Source: Vibrio echinoideorum
GTDB lineage: Bacteria; Pseudomonadota; Gammaproteobacteria; Enterobacterales; Vibrionaceae
Reading direction: 5' to 3'
Assembly: GCF_024347455.1 (NCBI RefSeq)
Contig: NZ_AP025483.1
Span: 1,674,001 to 1,738,000, forward strand
Length of the DNA stretch: 64,000 nucleotides
Made by a program: the position numbers and the translations under genes. The notes below the pieces were generated by a model. It ran no database searches. It was not told the DNA's origin and saw only the letters and a list, made by a program, of their open reading frames with translations. Positions 22,320-31,285 of this stretch are shown here, in pieces. Positions within the stretch are counted from its first letter, which is position 1, and the number at the start of each line of letters is the position of its first letter.

Positions 22320-23492
22320 ATGAAAAACACAGACGAACTAATGCTAGTTGGATATAAAAGTACAAATATTCTTGGTGGCTTAACGCTGCTTCAAAGTAGT
22401 GTAAGCGTTGCAGAGCTTTTCGAGTTTATCCCTCAAGAGCACCTGATGTGGGATCACTTTTCTTTCAATTATGAACGTTCTGTAAATAAAGAAAGATTAA
22501 GTAAACTGAAGAACTACTACCAGATGAGTGTCGTTAAGGACGATCCTTTTGAGGTTCCTCATATTTCATTAGTTATTTATGGTATTTCTAGTGAAGAGCT
22601 ACAAGGTAATAGGTTTGTATCTCTACATTACGAAAGAAATAGGTCGGCAGTAGTAGATGGTTTTCTTGCAATAAGCGCTCTAAGTTATCTTTTAGACCTA
22701 AGAGATCCATTTACAGGAAAGCAGCTAAGTAAAAGTGCTCTAAGTGAAGAGCAAAAATCTGTTGTTGCCTCTCTAGATGTACGTCTGAGTATCTATTATG
22801 ACGGAAACAAACAAATCACCGAAGAATCACTCTCGAAACTTTTTTTCGATATCAATTCAATTGATGCGAAAGTGTATTCTCAGCACATTTCTACACATAT
22901 TCAGGAATCTCCGCTCAACCTTGGGGCAAAGCAGTTAGCGAAAGCACTAAATCTTGACATGCTTGGTGGTGTCTCCGAGTTCAATAAAATCACGAAGTCA
23001 GATAGTTATGTAACGACTCATACTACTCTGACTAGCATCATCCTCGCTGCTATTGCTGGCAAAGGTGCCAGAATAGAAAAGCAATTACCTACGCACTTAT
23101 CTGATAAAACTCTAATTACGAAACAAGTTATCGATGAAGCTTTAAAAGCCGTGATACCACTCATGAATGGTTGGATATCTTGTTTAGAACATAAGTTTCA
23201 TCAAAATAGCAATGGTTTTCATAGGTCAATGCAAATCTGGCAAGCAGTTGGAGTTGTTGCCTACAACTTAGCGCAAAACACTGAGATTACAGAAGCGGAG
23301 TTATATGCGTCTGGTCAGATCTTGGGGCAAGTGGATTACGATAAGAGCGCTTCTCATTGGAGTAGATGTAAAGCATTCAAAAAAGATGCCAGTGGTCTCT
23401 TTTGGATCAATGCTACTGGTGGTGGCCGTACTATGAGAGATAAAGTTGCGGATTACTTTATGGAGATTTTAGGAGATAAACCTAGCTCGTAA
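22320..23492 (+). CDS. DndB/DGQHR-like protein, intact paralogue
   Basis: The 390-aa protein is homologous over its length to the split gene on the opposite strand. It has RSAVVDGFLAISALSYLL in place of the DGQHR box (about residues 110-127), the FFDINS segment and the C-terminal SHWSRCK...INATGGG region. The core His-Arg of DGQHR is replaced, so any enzymatic role tied to those residues is doubtful. The neighbours are defence genes. Function unknown: a regulator or an antiphage sensor are both possible. Confidence 0.6.
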   Translation: MKNTDELMLVGYKSTNILGGLTLLQSSVSVAELFEFIPQEHLMWDHFSFNYERSVNKERLSKLKNYYQMSVVKDDPFEVPHISLVIYGISSEELQGNRFVSLHYERNRSAVVDGFLAISALSYLLDLRDPFTGKQLSKSALSEEQKSVVASLDVRLSIYYDGNKQITEESLSKLFFDINSIDAKVYSQHISTHIQESPLNLGAKQLAKALNLDMLGGVSEFNKITKSDSYVTTHTTLTSIILAAIAGKGARIEKQLPTHLSDKTLITKQVIDEALKAVIPLMNGWISCLEHKFHQNSNGFHRSMQIWQAVGVVAYNLAQNTEITEAELYASGQILGQVDYDKSASHWSRCKAFKKDASGLFWINATGGGRTMRDKVADYFMEILGDKPSS

Positions 23493-23827
23493 CTAATTAT
23501 TAAATCAAATGTTCATGTACATATTGATTTCAAGTTGCCTTCTTAGGCCATTTTAATAGGAAGTACATGAACATTCTTGCTAGGTAAAGTCGATGACTAG
23601 TAATTAAATTGTTACTTATCATTGAGTTAAGTGAGATTGTGTTATATGTACAACTTACGCTTCCAAGATTCGTTAAATTAAACTTAGTGATGATAAGGTT
23701 AGCCTCCGCGTATAGCACCTCTACTATTCAAATAGGCTCCAAATTAGGAGTATATTTAACAGTAAGGCTATTTACCATAAAATACCTAATAAACATATAT
23801 CCTAATCTTCGATTAAGAATACGTTTA
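23493..23827. other. Intergenic region at the right edge of the defence island
   Basis: No gene seen. It holds a perfect 13-bp inverted repeat, AATGTTCATGTAC at 23508-23520 and GTACATGAACATT at 23563-23575, just after the DGQHR-like gene. The rest is AT-rich. It may mark the boundary between the island and the conserved FIST/kinase genes. Confidence 0.6.
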
Positions 23828-25552
23828 TTAGATTTCAAGCATTAGTCTATCAATTGCTTCTGTGATTTCTTTGGTTCTTACGGGCTTGGTGACGAAATCA
23901 TTCATGCCTACATCTAAACACGAACATCTGTCTTCTATTGATGTGTGTGCTGTTAGTGCGACGATTGGCGTTTTGATGTTTGCATCTCTCATATATTTGG
24001 TTGTGGTCAGGCCATCCATTACAGGCATAGACACGTCCATCAAGATAATATCTATTGAGTCGCTGCCTCTTTCAATAAAGCCAATTGCTTCTTCACCGTT
24101 ACTCGCAATGAAAACTTCGTGGCCTTGTCGCGTTAGGATTAACTTAATCACCATTTGGTTTGTCGGATTGTCTTCGACCACCAAAACTGAATAGCAACTT
24201 CTTAGCTTTTGTGAGTATTCATCTACATCATTTTGGCTTTGATTGTTCGTTACTCTAGTAAGTACTGGTAACTGTACTTCAAATCTGGAACCTTTTCCCG
24301 GCTCACTCTCTACGGATATACGTCCACGCATGAGTTCAACAAGTCGTTTGGTGATGGCTAAGCCTAAGCCGGTGCCACCAAATCTACGCGTGATTGTACT
24401 ATCGGCTTGTACAAACGGACTGAACAATGAAGAAAGTTGTTGTGAGCTGATGCCAATCCCGGTGTCTTCTACCGTTATATAGAATGAGCTTTGCTGGTAC
24501 TCAATAGAAACATGGACATGTCCGTGTTCAGTGAACTTAATCGCGTTACCAATTAGATTAAAGAGAATCTGTGCCAAGCGACTCGGGTCAATATAATGAA
24601 GTTCACCCTCAGGTATATCAATGGTTACAGTTAACTCGAGTCCTTTGTTGTCAGCTGTCTTCTTTTGTTCTGATAATACAAAAGTTACAGTGTCTCTTAC
24701 GTTGCTCCATTGAGGTGCAAGCGAGAAGCATCCGGATTCGATTTTTGAAAAGTCTAAGACATCACTGATAATCGCCAATAGAAGCTCAGATGATGTGCTC
24801 ATATTAAGCAGTATAGATTGTTGCTCTTTATTTAACTGTGTGGATTTTAGTGTGTCGATCAAACCTATAATTGCGTTCAAGGGGGTTCTTAATTCATGAC
24901 TCATCATGGCTAAGAATTCAGACTTTTCTTTGTTAGCTCTTTCTGCGTCTCTTCTTGCAGTGACGAGTTCCGCAGTGCGTTCGCGAACCGTTGCTTCAAG
25001 CTTTTCTTTGTTCTCGATATCGAAAACGGCTCGCTCAATGAGCGGACGAAAACGATTTAAGGTGGTTTTGGTTTCGATGCTAAAGTGCTTGGTGTTGGAA
25101 TGGACAAAGATAATGACGGATTGTGTTAATCCGCTGTCAATCCCAGTAATCAGTACAGAGTTAATTTGGTCGAGAACAATGGGATGCAAAGAGTTGAATT
25201 CACCCAAAGACTTGGGTTCAAAAAGGATGGCGCATTCTCCATTGATGACTCTCGATAGCTTGCCGCAATCAGTCCAATTTATCTGTTCGAAGACTTTGTT
25301 ATTGGTCAATAGGGTTTTGAAACTACCTTCATTCCCTACCCTTGATACCACGATAAAATCATCAAACTGGATGTATTTCTTTAGTACGAACTCCAAGCTT
25401 GAGAATATCTCCGAGATATTGCCAGCCTTACTGATAGCCGAGATAGTTGACAAGATCACCCTATTCTCTTCAGCTAATTTCCGTTCGCGCGATTTTAGTT
25501 TTTGCAGTTCAATTCGAGCTTCTTGCAGCGCTTCTTGACCTTCAGAACTCAT
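23828..25552 (-). CDS. Hybrid sensor histidine kinase/response regulator
   Basis: The 574-aa protein has an N-terminal coiled coil (5-45), a GAF-like region (45-175), a second coiled coil, a HisKA domain with the phospho-His in FLAMMSHELRTPLNA (about 213-227), and a HATPase domain (NLIGNAIKFTEHG, VEDTGIGI, GGTGLGLAI). The receiver has VLVVEDNPTNQMV, the phospho-Asp in IILMDVSMPVMDG and the Lys in VTKPV. There are no membrane segments, so it is cytoplasmic. Its start abuts the stop of the FIST gene, so the FIST protein is probably its sensory partner. Confidence 0.9.
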   Translation of the reverse strand: MSSEGQEALQEARIELQKLKSRERKLAEENRVILSTISAISKAGNISEIFSSLEFVLKKYIQFDDFIVVSRVGNEGSFKTLLTNNKVFEQINWTDCGKLSRVINGECAILFEPKSLGEFNSLHPIVLDQINSVLITGIDSGLTQSVIIFVHSNTKHFSIETKTTLNRFRPLIERAVFDIENKEKLEATVRERTAELVTARRDAERANKEKSEFLAMMSHELRTPLNAIIGLIDTLKSTQLNKEQQSILLNMSTSSELLLAIISDVLDFSKIESGCFSLAPQWSNVRDTVTFVLSEQKKTADNKGLELTVTIDIPEGELHYIDPSRLAQILFNLIGNAIKFTEHGHVHVSIEYQQSSFYITVEDTGIGISSQQLSSLFSPFVQADSTITRRFGGTGLGLAITKRLVELMRGRISVESEPGKGSRFEVQLPVLTRVTNNQSQNDVDEYSQKLRSCYSVLVVEDNPTNQMVIKLILTRQGHEVFIASNGEEAIGFIERGSDSIDIILMDVSMPVMDGLTTTKYMRDANIKTPIVALTAHTSIEDRCSCLDVGMNDFVTKPVRTKEITEAIDRLMLEI

Positions 25553-26736
25553 TACTTTTTTAACCTATAGAAAGTTGCAGACGACACCATTAAATTTCCG
25601 TGTGCATTCTCGCCACCAGAGAGTCTTCCTTGCTCGCCAAAAGTAAACGGACAAATGTAAGGTAGCCCATTAAGTGCTTGATTTATTTGAATGCAAACCT
25701 CGTCCATATCTTGTTTAAGATTCAACATAGGTCCTGCACAAAATATATTAATCGCACCTAGTTTCTCTTCGAGATCCATATCATTGTAGTAAGAGGAATG
25801 AATGATATTAGCAGCGCGGCTGATTAATTGTTGCTTAGAACCTTGCATTAAATAAATGGTATCGCCTTCATTGATATCAGTGAATAACTCGATACCGTTG
25901 CATTCTGTCTCTCTTATTGAGTGAGATAATTTGAAATATGGGTAATCGTAGGAAGAGCCTACTTTTCTGCCAAGTGGATAAACAGAAGACTTTTCAAATA
26001 TATAACCATCATCAGTTCCACCTAAATGGAAGTTCGTCCATTCGTTATAAACGGTAGCAGCTGGCCTGTGGTCTATTTCCAATAAGATTCTGTTTCTGAC
26101 TTTGGTCACGGTACCTGAATAACGGGTGGGTGTGTGACCAGCACTGAAGGATGAATAGATAGACTGAGATGCAAAGACGACGGTCAGTGACACTCCATTA
26201 ATTGAGAGTGACTCTTCGGTAAATATGCTCCAATTTCCAGAAACCTGATTGTCAGCTGCGCTTCCACCAATAATAGGTACCTCAGTGCCGAATTTCTTAT
26301 CGATAGCTGCCATAACCTTCTCTTCATTACCTGGAGTAGAATGCAGCAAGATGAGGTCGGGTATTTCACCTTCTCGATTAGCGTTCTTAAGTGCTCGATC
26401 GATGGCGTTGAAGGTGCTGTGGTGTATAGAGTCACCAAAGTGTTCGATACCAGTACCATAAGCATTGATCCCTGAATCATAAATGATCAGCACACCAATC
26501 ACTGGGCCTGAATGAAATCCAGTTTCGGTCATTATACCGTGGCAAGTTGTACAACCGTGTATGGGAGTATTAGGAAGAGCGTCTACCAAATATCGTTGCA
26601 CAGCGAGTGTGGAGTACTCTTCTGTGCAATAGCAAATAAGACAAGCAATATCGTCGGGATTATCCACCCCGCTGAGCAGCTCATCTACCGCAATTTTATC
26701 ATTTAAGGAATAAGAGACTTTTGATAGAAATTTCAT
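25552..26736 (-). CDS. FIST N/C domain sensory protein
   Basis: The 394-aa protein has FIST N features (SGVDNPDDIACLICYCTEEY, PIHGCTTCHGIMTETG, PIIGGSAADN) and a FIST C half (CAGPMLNLKQDMDEV, PYICPFTFGEQGRLSGGENAHGNLMVSSATF). FIST domains are thought to bind small ligands such as amino acids, and some bind haem/NO-type signals. The gene shares its last base with the kinase gene, so the two are co-translated. Same neighbour order as in V. cholerae next to the cbb3 oxidase genes, from memory. Confidence 0.85.
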   Translation of the reverse strand: MKFLSKVSYSLNDKIAVDELLSGVDNPDDIACLICYCTEEYSTLAVQRYLVDALPNTPIHGCTTCHGIMTETGFHSGPVIGVLIIYDSGINAYGTGIEHFGDSIHHSTFNAIDRALKNANREGEIPDLILLHSTPGNEEKVMAAIDKKFGTEVPIIGGSAADNQVSGNWSIFTEESLSINGVSLTVVFASQSIYSSFSAGHTPTRYSGTVTKVRNRILLEIDHRPAATVYNEWTNFHLGGTDDGYIFEKSSVYPLGRKVGSSYDYPYFKLSHSIRETECNGIELFTDINEGDTIYLMQGSKQQLISRAANIIHSSYYNDMDLEEKLGAINIFCAGPMLNLKQDMDEVCIQINQALNGLPYICPFTFGEQGRLSGGENAHGNLMVSSATFYRLKK

Positions 26737-26851
26737 AGATTTCTGGAAACTTTATTAATGCACTCTTTATAACACTTAAGTGCACTGTGTTTCACTGATT
26801 TAGTACATATTTCTATCAAAAGAACCGAGGAATGACTCAGTTTTGGATCTG

Positions 26852-27217
26852 TTACTCTTTAGATAGGTTTACAGAAAACGTGCTGACCTGTTGTGGAAAT
26901 GTAACGGTTATTGAGGATGTATTATCACTAGTTTGTAAAAGCCAACTTGAAGGGCCTTTTTCTTCTAAAATCCCGCTTCCATTTTGGTTAATGATAAATT
27001 TGCCAGTTTCAGATGTTTCGATTGAATACCCCAGGCTATTGCCCGAAATCAAAACATTATGTTTATCAATACCAAATTCACAAGGTTTGGAAACGATACA
27101 GTTCACCGTTTCGTTATTGTCGTATGTTACTGTTCTCCAAGTAAATGCCGCTATTAAAACAACCAACATGCCGATAATTTGTACGAGCCTGCCCTTTGTT
27201 AGCTTTTGTGCCGCCAT
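26852..27217 (-). CDS. Hypothetical single-pass membrane protein
   Basis: The 121-aa protein has one transmembrane helix at about residues 10-28 (LVQIIGMLVVLIAAFTW) and a periplasmic domain containing two Cys (NCIVSKPCEFGI) that could pair. It lies alone, divergent from ccoN. Similar small proteins occur at this position in vibrios, which hints at a respiratory or redox link, but no function is known to me. Confidence 0.65.
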   Translation of the reverse strand: MAAQKLTKGRLVQIIGMLVVLIAAFTWRTVTYDNNETVNCIVSKPCEFGIDKHNVLISGNSLGYSIETSETGKFIINQNGSGILEEKGPSSWLLQTSDNTSSITVTFPQQVSTFSVNLSKE

Positions 27218-27469
27218 TATAATCTTTACTCCTTGTTACAAAGTTCAAAGTTTTTAAATAAAAATCCAATTCCAGACCAAGCGTAAGGTTACTACTCTGT
27301 CATTGATTTGTTAATTCAAGTATAGTGTCGCGTTGAAAATGCCACTTTTTTTCAAAATCAGCAAGTGGAAATAAAGCCCTGAATAGGCTGAATTTCCTTT
27401 TCTAATTTGGGTGGCATTACGACGTGAGTCGTGTTGGAAGTAAAGTGTAGTAAATAAGAAATTGGAAGC

Positions 27470-28903
27470 ATGCAAATGAGCCAAGAAAAGCAGCTTGAAC
27501 AAAACTACAACTATACGGTCGTCCGTCAATTTACCCTCGTTACAATTTTGTGGGGTATTGTCGGTATGGGCGTTGGTGTTTTGATTGCCGCTCAATTAGT
27601 TTGGCCACAGCTAAACTTTGATACGCCGTGGTTGACGTACAGTCGTTTACGTCCCCTGCATACTAATGCGGTTATTTTTGCGTTCGGTACAAGTGCGCTG
27701 TTTGCAACATCATATTATGTTGTGCAACGTACCTGTCAGACGCGTCTCTTTGGTGGCCCTCTCGTAGCCTTTACCTTTTGGGGTTGGCAAGCGATTATCC
27801 TGTCCGCTGCAATTACTTTACCGTTAGGTTTAACCTCTGGTAAAGAATATGCAGAACTTGAATGGCCAATCGATATTGCTATTACTCTTGTGTGGGTAGC
27901 TTACGCAGTCGTGTTCTTCGGAACCATGATTAAACGTAGGACATCGCACATTTATGTAGCAAACTGGTTCTTCGGAGCCTTCATCATCACGGTTGCCGTG
28001 TTGCACATAGTTAACAGCTTAGCTGTTCCTGTATCTGCGTTTAAATCTTACTCGATTTATGCAGGTGCAATTGATGCAATGGTGCAATGGTGGTACGGAC
28101 ACAATGCGGTAGGCTTCCTATTGACAGCTGGTTTCCTAGGTATGATGTATTACTTCGTTCCTAAACAAGCTGGTCGCCCTGTTTACTCTTACCGTTTGTC
28201 GATTGTTCACTTCTGGGCTCTTGTGTCACTGTATATCTGGGCTGGTCCTCACCACCTACACTACACTGCACTTCCAGACTGGACTCAGTCTCTAGGTATG
28301 GTTATGTCATTGGTTCTGTTTGCTCCGTCTTGGGGTGGCATGATCAACGGTATTATGACTTTATCTGGTGCGTGGCATAAGCTTCGCTACGACCCAATCC
28401 TACGTTTCCTAATCGTTTCTCTATCATTCTACGGCATGTCGACTTTCGAAGGCCCTATGATGGCAATTAAAACGGTTAACGCACTATCTCACTACACGGA
28501 CTGGACCATCGGTCACGTTCACTCTGGTGCGTTAGGTTGGGTTGCTATGGTTTCAATTGGTTCGGTTTACCACTTAGTTCCTAAACTATTTGGTCAAGAG
28601 CGTATGTACTCTGTATCTCTAATCAATGTTCACTTCTGGTTAGCAACGATTGGTACAGTTTTCTACATTGTTGCAATGTGGATCTCTGGTGTGATGCAAG
28701 GTCTGATGTGGCGTGCAGTTAACTCTGACGGTACATTGACTTACAGCTTTGTAGAATCTGTAGAAGCTTCTTACCCGTTCTACTTTGTGCGTTTCTTAGG
28801 TGGTCTTATCTTCCTATCTGGTATGTTCTTACTGGCATACAACACGTACAAAACTGTTTCTGCACCTAAAGATAGTCTTAAAGCTATCCCTCAACCGGCT
28901 TAA
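27470..28903 (+). CDS. ccoN: cbb3-type cytochrome c oxidase subunit I
   Basis: The 477-aa catalytic subunit of the high-affinity cbb3 oxidase has about 12 membrane helices. His ligands for haem and CuB are visible in [38 protein letters not shown] and [10 protein letters not shown]. It reduces oxygen under microaerobic conditions. It heads the ccoNOQP operon, with ccoO following after 11 bases. I saw no clear Fnr box in its upstream gap. Confidence 0.95.
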   Translation: MQMSQEKQLEQNYNYTVVRQFTLVTILWGIVGMGVGVLIAAQLVWPQLNFDTPWLTYSRLRPLHTNAVIFAFGTSALFATSYYVVQRTCQTRLFGGPLVAFTFWGWQAIILSAAITLPLGLTSGKEYAELEWPIDIAITLVWVAYAVVFFGTMIKRRTSHIYVANWFFGAFIITVAVLHIVNSLAVPVSAFKSYSIYAGAIDAMVQWWYGHNAVGFLLTAGFLGMMYYFVPKQAGRPVYSYRLSIVHFWALVSLYIWAGPHHLHYTALPDWTQSLGMVMSLVLFAPSWGGMINGIMTLSGAWHKLRYDPILRFLIVSLSFYGMSTFEGPMMAIKTVNALSHYTDWTIGHVHSGALGWVAMVSIGSVYHLVPKLFGQERMYSVSLINVHFWLATIGTVFYIVAMWISGVMQGLMWRAVNSDGTLTYSFVESVEASYPFYFVRFLGGLIFLSGMFLLAYNTYKTVSAPKDSLKAIPQPA

Positions 28904-28914
28904 GGAGATTTAGA

Positions 28915-29535
28915 ATGAGCTCAAATTCAAAGAATCGCCATGAGTTGGTCGAGAAAAACGTTGGTCTACTCGCGATCTTAATTGTTATCGCAATCAGCTT
29001 TGGTGCTTTAGTAGAAATCACTCCGCTTATTTTCCAAAAGCAGACGACTGAGCCTGTAGAAAACCTACGCGTTTACTCTGCTCTGGAAATGGAAGGTCGT
29101 GATATTTACATTCGTGAAGGTTGTAACGTATGTCACAGCCAAATGATTCGTCCTTTCCGCTCTGAAACTGAACGTTACGGTCACTACTCTGTAGCTGGCG
29201 AAAGTGTTTGGGAACACCCATTCCTATGGGGTTCTAAGCGTACTGGCCCAGATCTAGCGCGTGTAGGTGATCGTTACTCTGATGAGTGGCACCGTGTTCA
29301 CCTTCTCGACCCTCGCGAACTTGTTCCTGAATCAAACATGCCTGGTTTCCCATGGCTTGCTGAGAATGTACTTGATGGCAAATTGACTAAGCAGAAGCTT
29401 GAAATCTTCCGTAATCAATTTGGTGTTCCTTACACAGACGAACAAATTGCTAACGCTAAACAAGATGTTGAAGGAAAAACAGAGATGGATGCAATCATCG
29501 CTTACCTTCAATCGCTTGGCCACGCAATGAAATAA
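28915..29535 (+). CDS. ccoO: cbb3-type cytochrome c oxidase subunit II (mono-haem)
   Basis: The 206-aa protein has one N-terminal membrane helix (about 16-37) and a periplasmic c-type haem domain with [15 protein letters not shown]. The distal Met is probably in [10 protein letters not shown]. It passes electrons from CcoP to CcoN. Ribosome site GGAGA; it lies 9 bases before ccoQ. Confidence 0.95.
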   Translation: MSSNSKNRHELVEKNVGLLAILIVIAISFGALVEITPLIFQKQTTEPVENLRVYSALEMEGRDIYIREGCNVCHSQMIRPFRSETERYGHYSVAGESVWEHPFLWGSKRTGPDLARVGDRYSDEWHRVHLLDPRELVPESNMPGFPWLAENVLDGKLTKQKLEIFRNQFGVPYTDEQIANAKQDVEGKTEMDAIIAYLQSLGHAMK

Positions 29536-29544
29536 GGAATAATT

Positions 29545-29718
29545 ATGGACATTATTACATTTCAAAGTGTTTGGACTGTTACTGTTTTTGCTTGTTTCAT
29601 CGGCATCGTTTGGTGGGCTTTCGGTAAGAATCGTAAGTCGCGTTTCGACGAAGATGCAAACCTAGTGTTCGCTGATGAAGCACCTGCGAAAGATAAAAAT
29701 CAAGGAGTGACGAAGTAA
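29545..29718 (+). CDS. ccoQ: cbb3 oxidase small subunit CcoQ
   Basis: A 57-aa ORF from ATG 29545 to TAA 29716-29718, behind an AAGGAATAA ribosome site. One membrane helix (VWTVTVFACFIGIVWWAF) and a charged C-terminus match the FixQ/CcoQ family, which stabilises the oxidase. Its stop overlaps the ccoP start (TAATG). Confidence 0.92.
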   Translation: MDIITFQSVWTVTVFACFIGIVWWAFGKNRKSRFDEDANLVFADEAPAKDKNQGVTK

Positions 29719-30692
29719 TGAGTACATTCTGGAGTATTTGGGTAACAGTAATCACAATCGGTACGCTGATTGGCTGTGCAGCCTTACTTCGTTGGTGTTC
29801 CAACGATAAAACAGGTGTAGAAGAAGGTCATGACATGGGCCATGAATACGATGGTATTCGTGAACTTAATAACCCACTACCTAAATGGTGGACATACCTT
29901 TTCGTTAGCACAATTGTGTTTGCAGCTGTTTATCTTGCTCTATACCCGGGCCTTGGCAACTTTAAAGGTCTACTAGGTTGGACGAGTTCAAACCAAACAG
30001 TTCGTAGCGTAGAAGAGTCTCGCTCTGCAATCGCGGCAGCTCAAGCTAACAAACAGTTAGATGAGTACGCAAAAGAGCTTGATGACGCGAACACTTACTT
30101 TGGCGAAGCATTTAAGAAGCTAGCTCATGATGAGAACGGTCTTCGTTCTGTTCCTGACATTGCATCAGATGCTGACGCAATCAAAGTTGGTCAACGCTTG
30201 TTCTTGCAAAACTGTTCTCAGTGTCATGGTTCTGATGCTCGTGGTCAAAAGGGCTTCCCTAACTTGACTGACGATGCATGGCTATATGGCGGTGAACCAC
30301 AAGCGATCGTTACTACCATCATGCATGGTCGTGTCGGTCAAATGCCAGCGTGGAAAGACGCACTTGGCGAAGAAGGTGTTAAAGAAGTAGTTAGCTACAC
30401 TCTTAGCCTTTCTGGTCGTAGCGTTAATGTACGTGAAGCTGAAGCTGGTAAAGCACGTTTTGTAGTGTGTGCTGCGTGTCACGGTACAGATGGTAAGGGT
30501 AACCCTGCTGTTGGTGCACCTGACCTAACAGACCGCGATTGGTTGTTTGGCGATTCTCGCGCGGATGTAACTGAAACCGTAATGAACGGCCGTTCTGGTG
30601 TAATGCCGGCTTGGAAGGATATCCTCGGTGAGGATAAGGTTCAGCTCGTCGCTGCCTACGTCTGGAGCCTCAGCAACTCAGATAAAGAGTAA
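29718..30692 (+). CDS. ccoP: cbb3-type cytochrome c oxidase subunit III (di-haem)
   Basis: The 324-aa protein has two N-terminal membrane helices (about 6-27 and 56-78) and two c-type haem domains with CSQCHGSDARG (about 162) and CAACHGTDGKG (about 252). Axial Met residues are in GQMPAWKD and GVMPAWKD. It is the electron entry subunit, taking electrons from cytochrome c. Its start overlaps the ccoQ stop by one base, and a strong terminator follows. Confidence 0.95.
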   Translation: MSTFWSIWVTVITIGTLIGCAALLRWCSNDKTGVEEGHDMGHEYDGIRELNNPLPKWWTYLFVSTIVFAAVYLALYPGLGNFKGLLGWTSSNQTVRSVEESRSAIAAAQANKQLDEYAKELDDANTYFGEAFKKLAHDENGLRSVPDIASDADAIKVGQRLFLQNCSQCHGSDARGQKGFPNLTDDAWLYGGEPQAIVTTIMHGRVGQMPAWKDALGEEGVKEVVSYTLSLSGRSVNVREAEAGKARFVVCAACHGTDGKGNPAVGAPDLTDRDWLFGDSRADVTETVMNGRSGVMPAWKDILGEDKVQLVAAYVWSLSNSDKE

Positions 30693-30702
30693 CATAATAA
30701 TA

Positions 30703-30732
30703 ACAGCCCCTTCTTAAGGGGCTGTCTTTCTT
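30703..30732 (+). terminator. Terminator after ccoNOQP
   Basis: ACAGCCCCTT and AAGGGGCTGT pair across a 3-base loop, followed by CTTTCTTTT. It separates the oxidase operon from the assembly genes. Confidence 0.85.
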
Positions 30733-30800
30733 TTACAGTTAAAGTCTTAAGTGTTTGTAAAAATTAGTTTTATTTCATTGAATATATTGAGAATAATAAT

Positions 30801-31280
30801 ATGGAACAACCTTGGTATAAGCAGTTTTGGCCGTGGTTTTTGCTATTCCTTACCGTTGGCGTTTCTATGCTAACGTTGGTTCGAGTCGCGATACTTACCA
30901 ACCATTCAGTTAACGTTGTCACTGAAGATTACTATAAAAAAGGTAAAGGTATTAATGTCGATATTTCGAAAGTAAATATCGCAAAAGAATTAGGCCTGTC
31001 AGCTTTAATTAACGAGCAAGGTAACTCGGTTATCATTACTCTAGACAAAGGTAAGCTTGATCACTTTCCTGCTGTTAGTGCCATGTTCGTGCACCGAACG
31101 CTGCCTGACCGTGATTTTACTCAGCTACTGACCGCTGATGCGAGCGGCAACTACACGTTGACTCTGGACCATGAAATGCAAGGTCCATGGTTTATCGAGC
31201 TTTCTCCGCATGATTCTGAATGGTTAGTGCAAGGTCGCATGAACTTCCCAATTGATACTCCTACTCAACTAACGAACTAA
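30801..31280 (+). CDS. ccoH: cbb3 oxidase assembly protein FixH/CcoH
   Basis: The 159-aa protein has one N-terminal helix (FWPWFLLFLTVGVSMLTLVRVAIL) and a periplasmic domain with the YYKKGKGIN segment typical of FixH. It is needed for assembly of the cbb3 complex. It lies 5 bases before the copper ATPase gene in the same operon. Confidence 0.88.
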   Translation: MEQPWYKQFWPWFLLFLTVGVSMLTLVRVAILTNHSVNVVTEDYYKKGKGINVDISKVNIAKELGLSALINEQGNSVIITLDKGKLDHFPAVSAMFVHRTLPDRDFTQLLTADASGNYTLTLDHEMQGPWFIELSPHDSEWLVQGRMNFPIDTPTQLTN

Positions 31281-31285
31281 AGCTT

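Noticed and set aside
27308..27325. Possible Fnr box before ccoN (TTGATTTGTTAATTCAA)
   Set aside because: The half-sites are not spaced as TTGAT-N4-ATCAA, so I did not call it.
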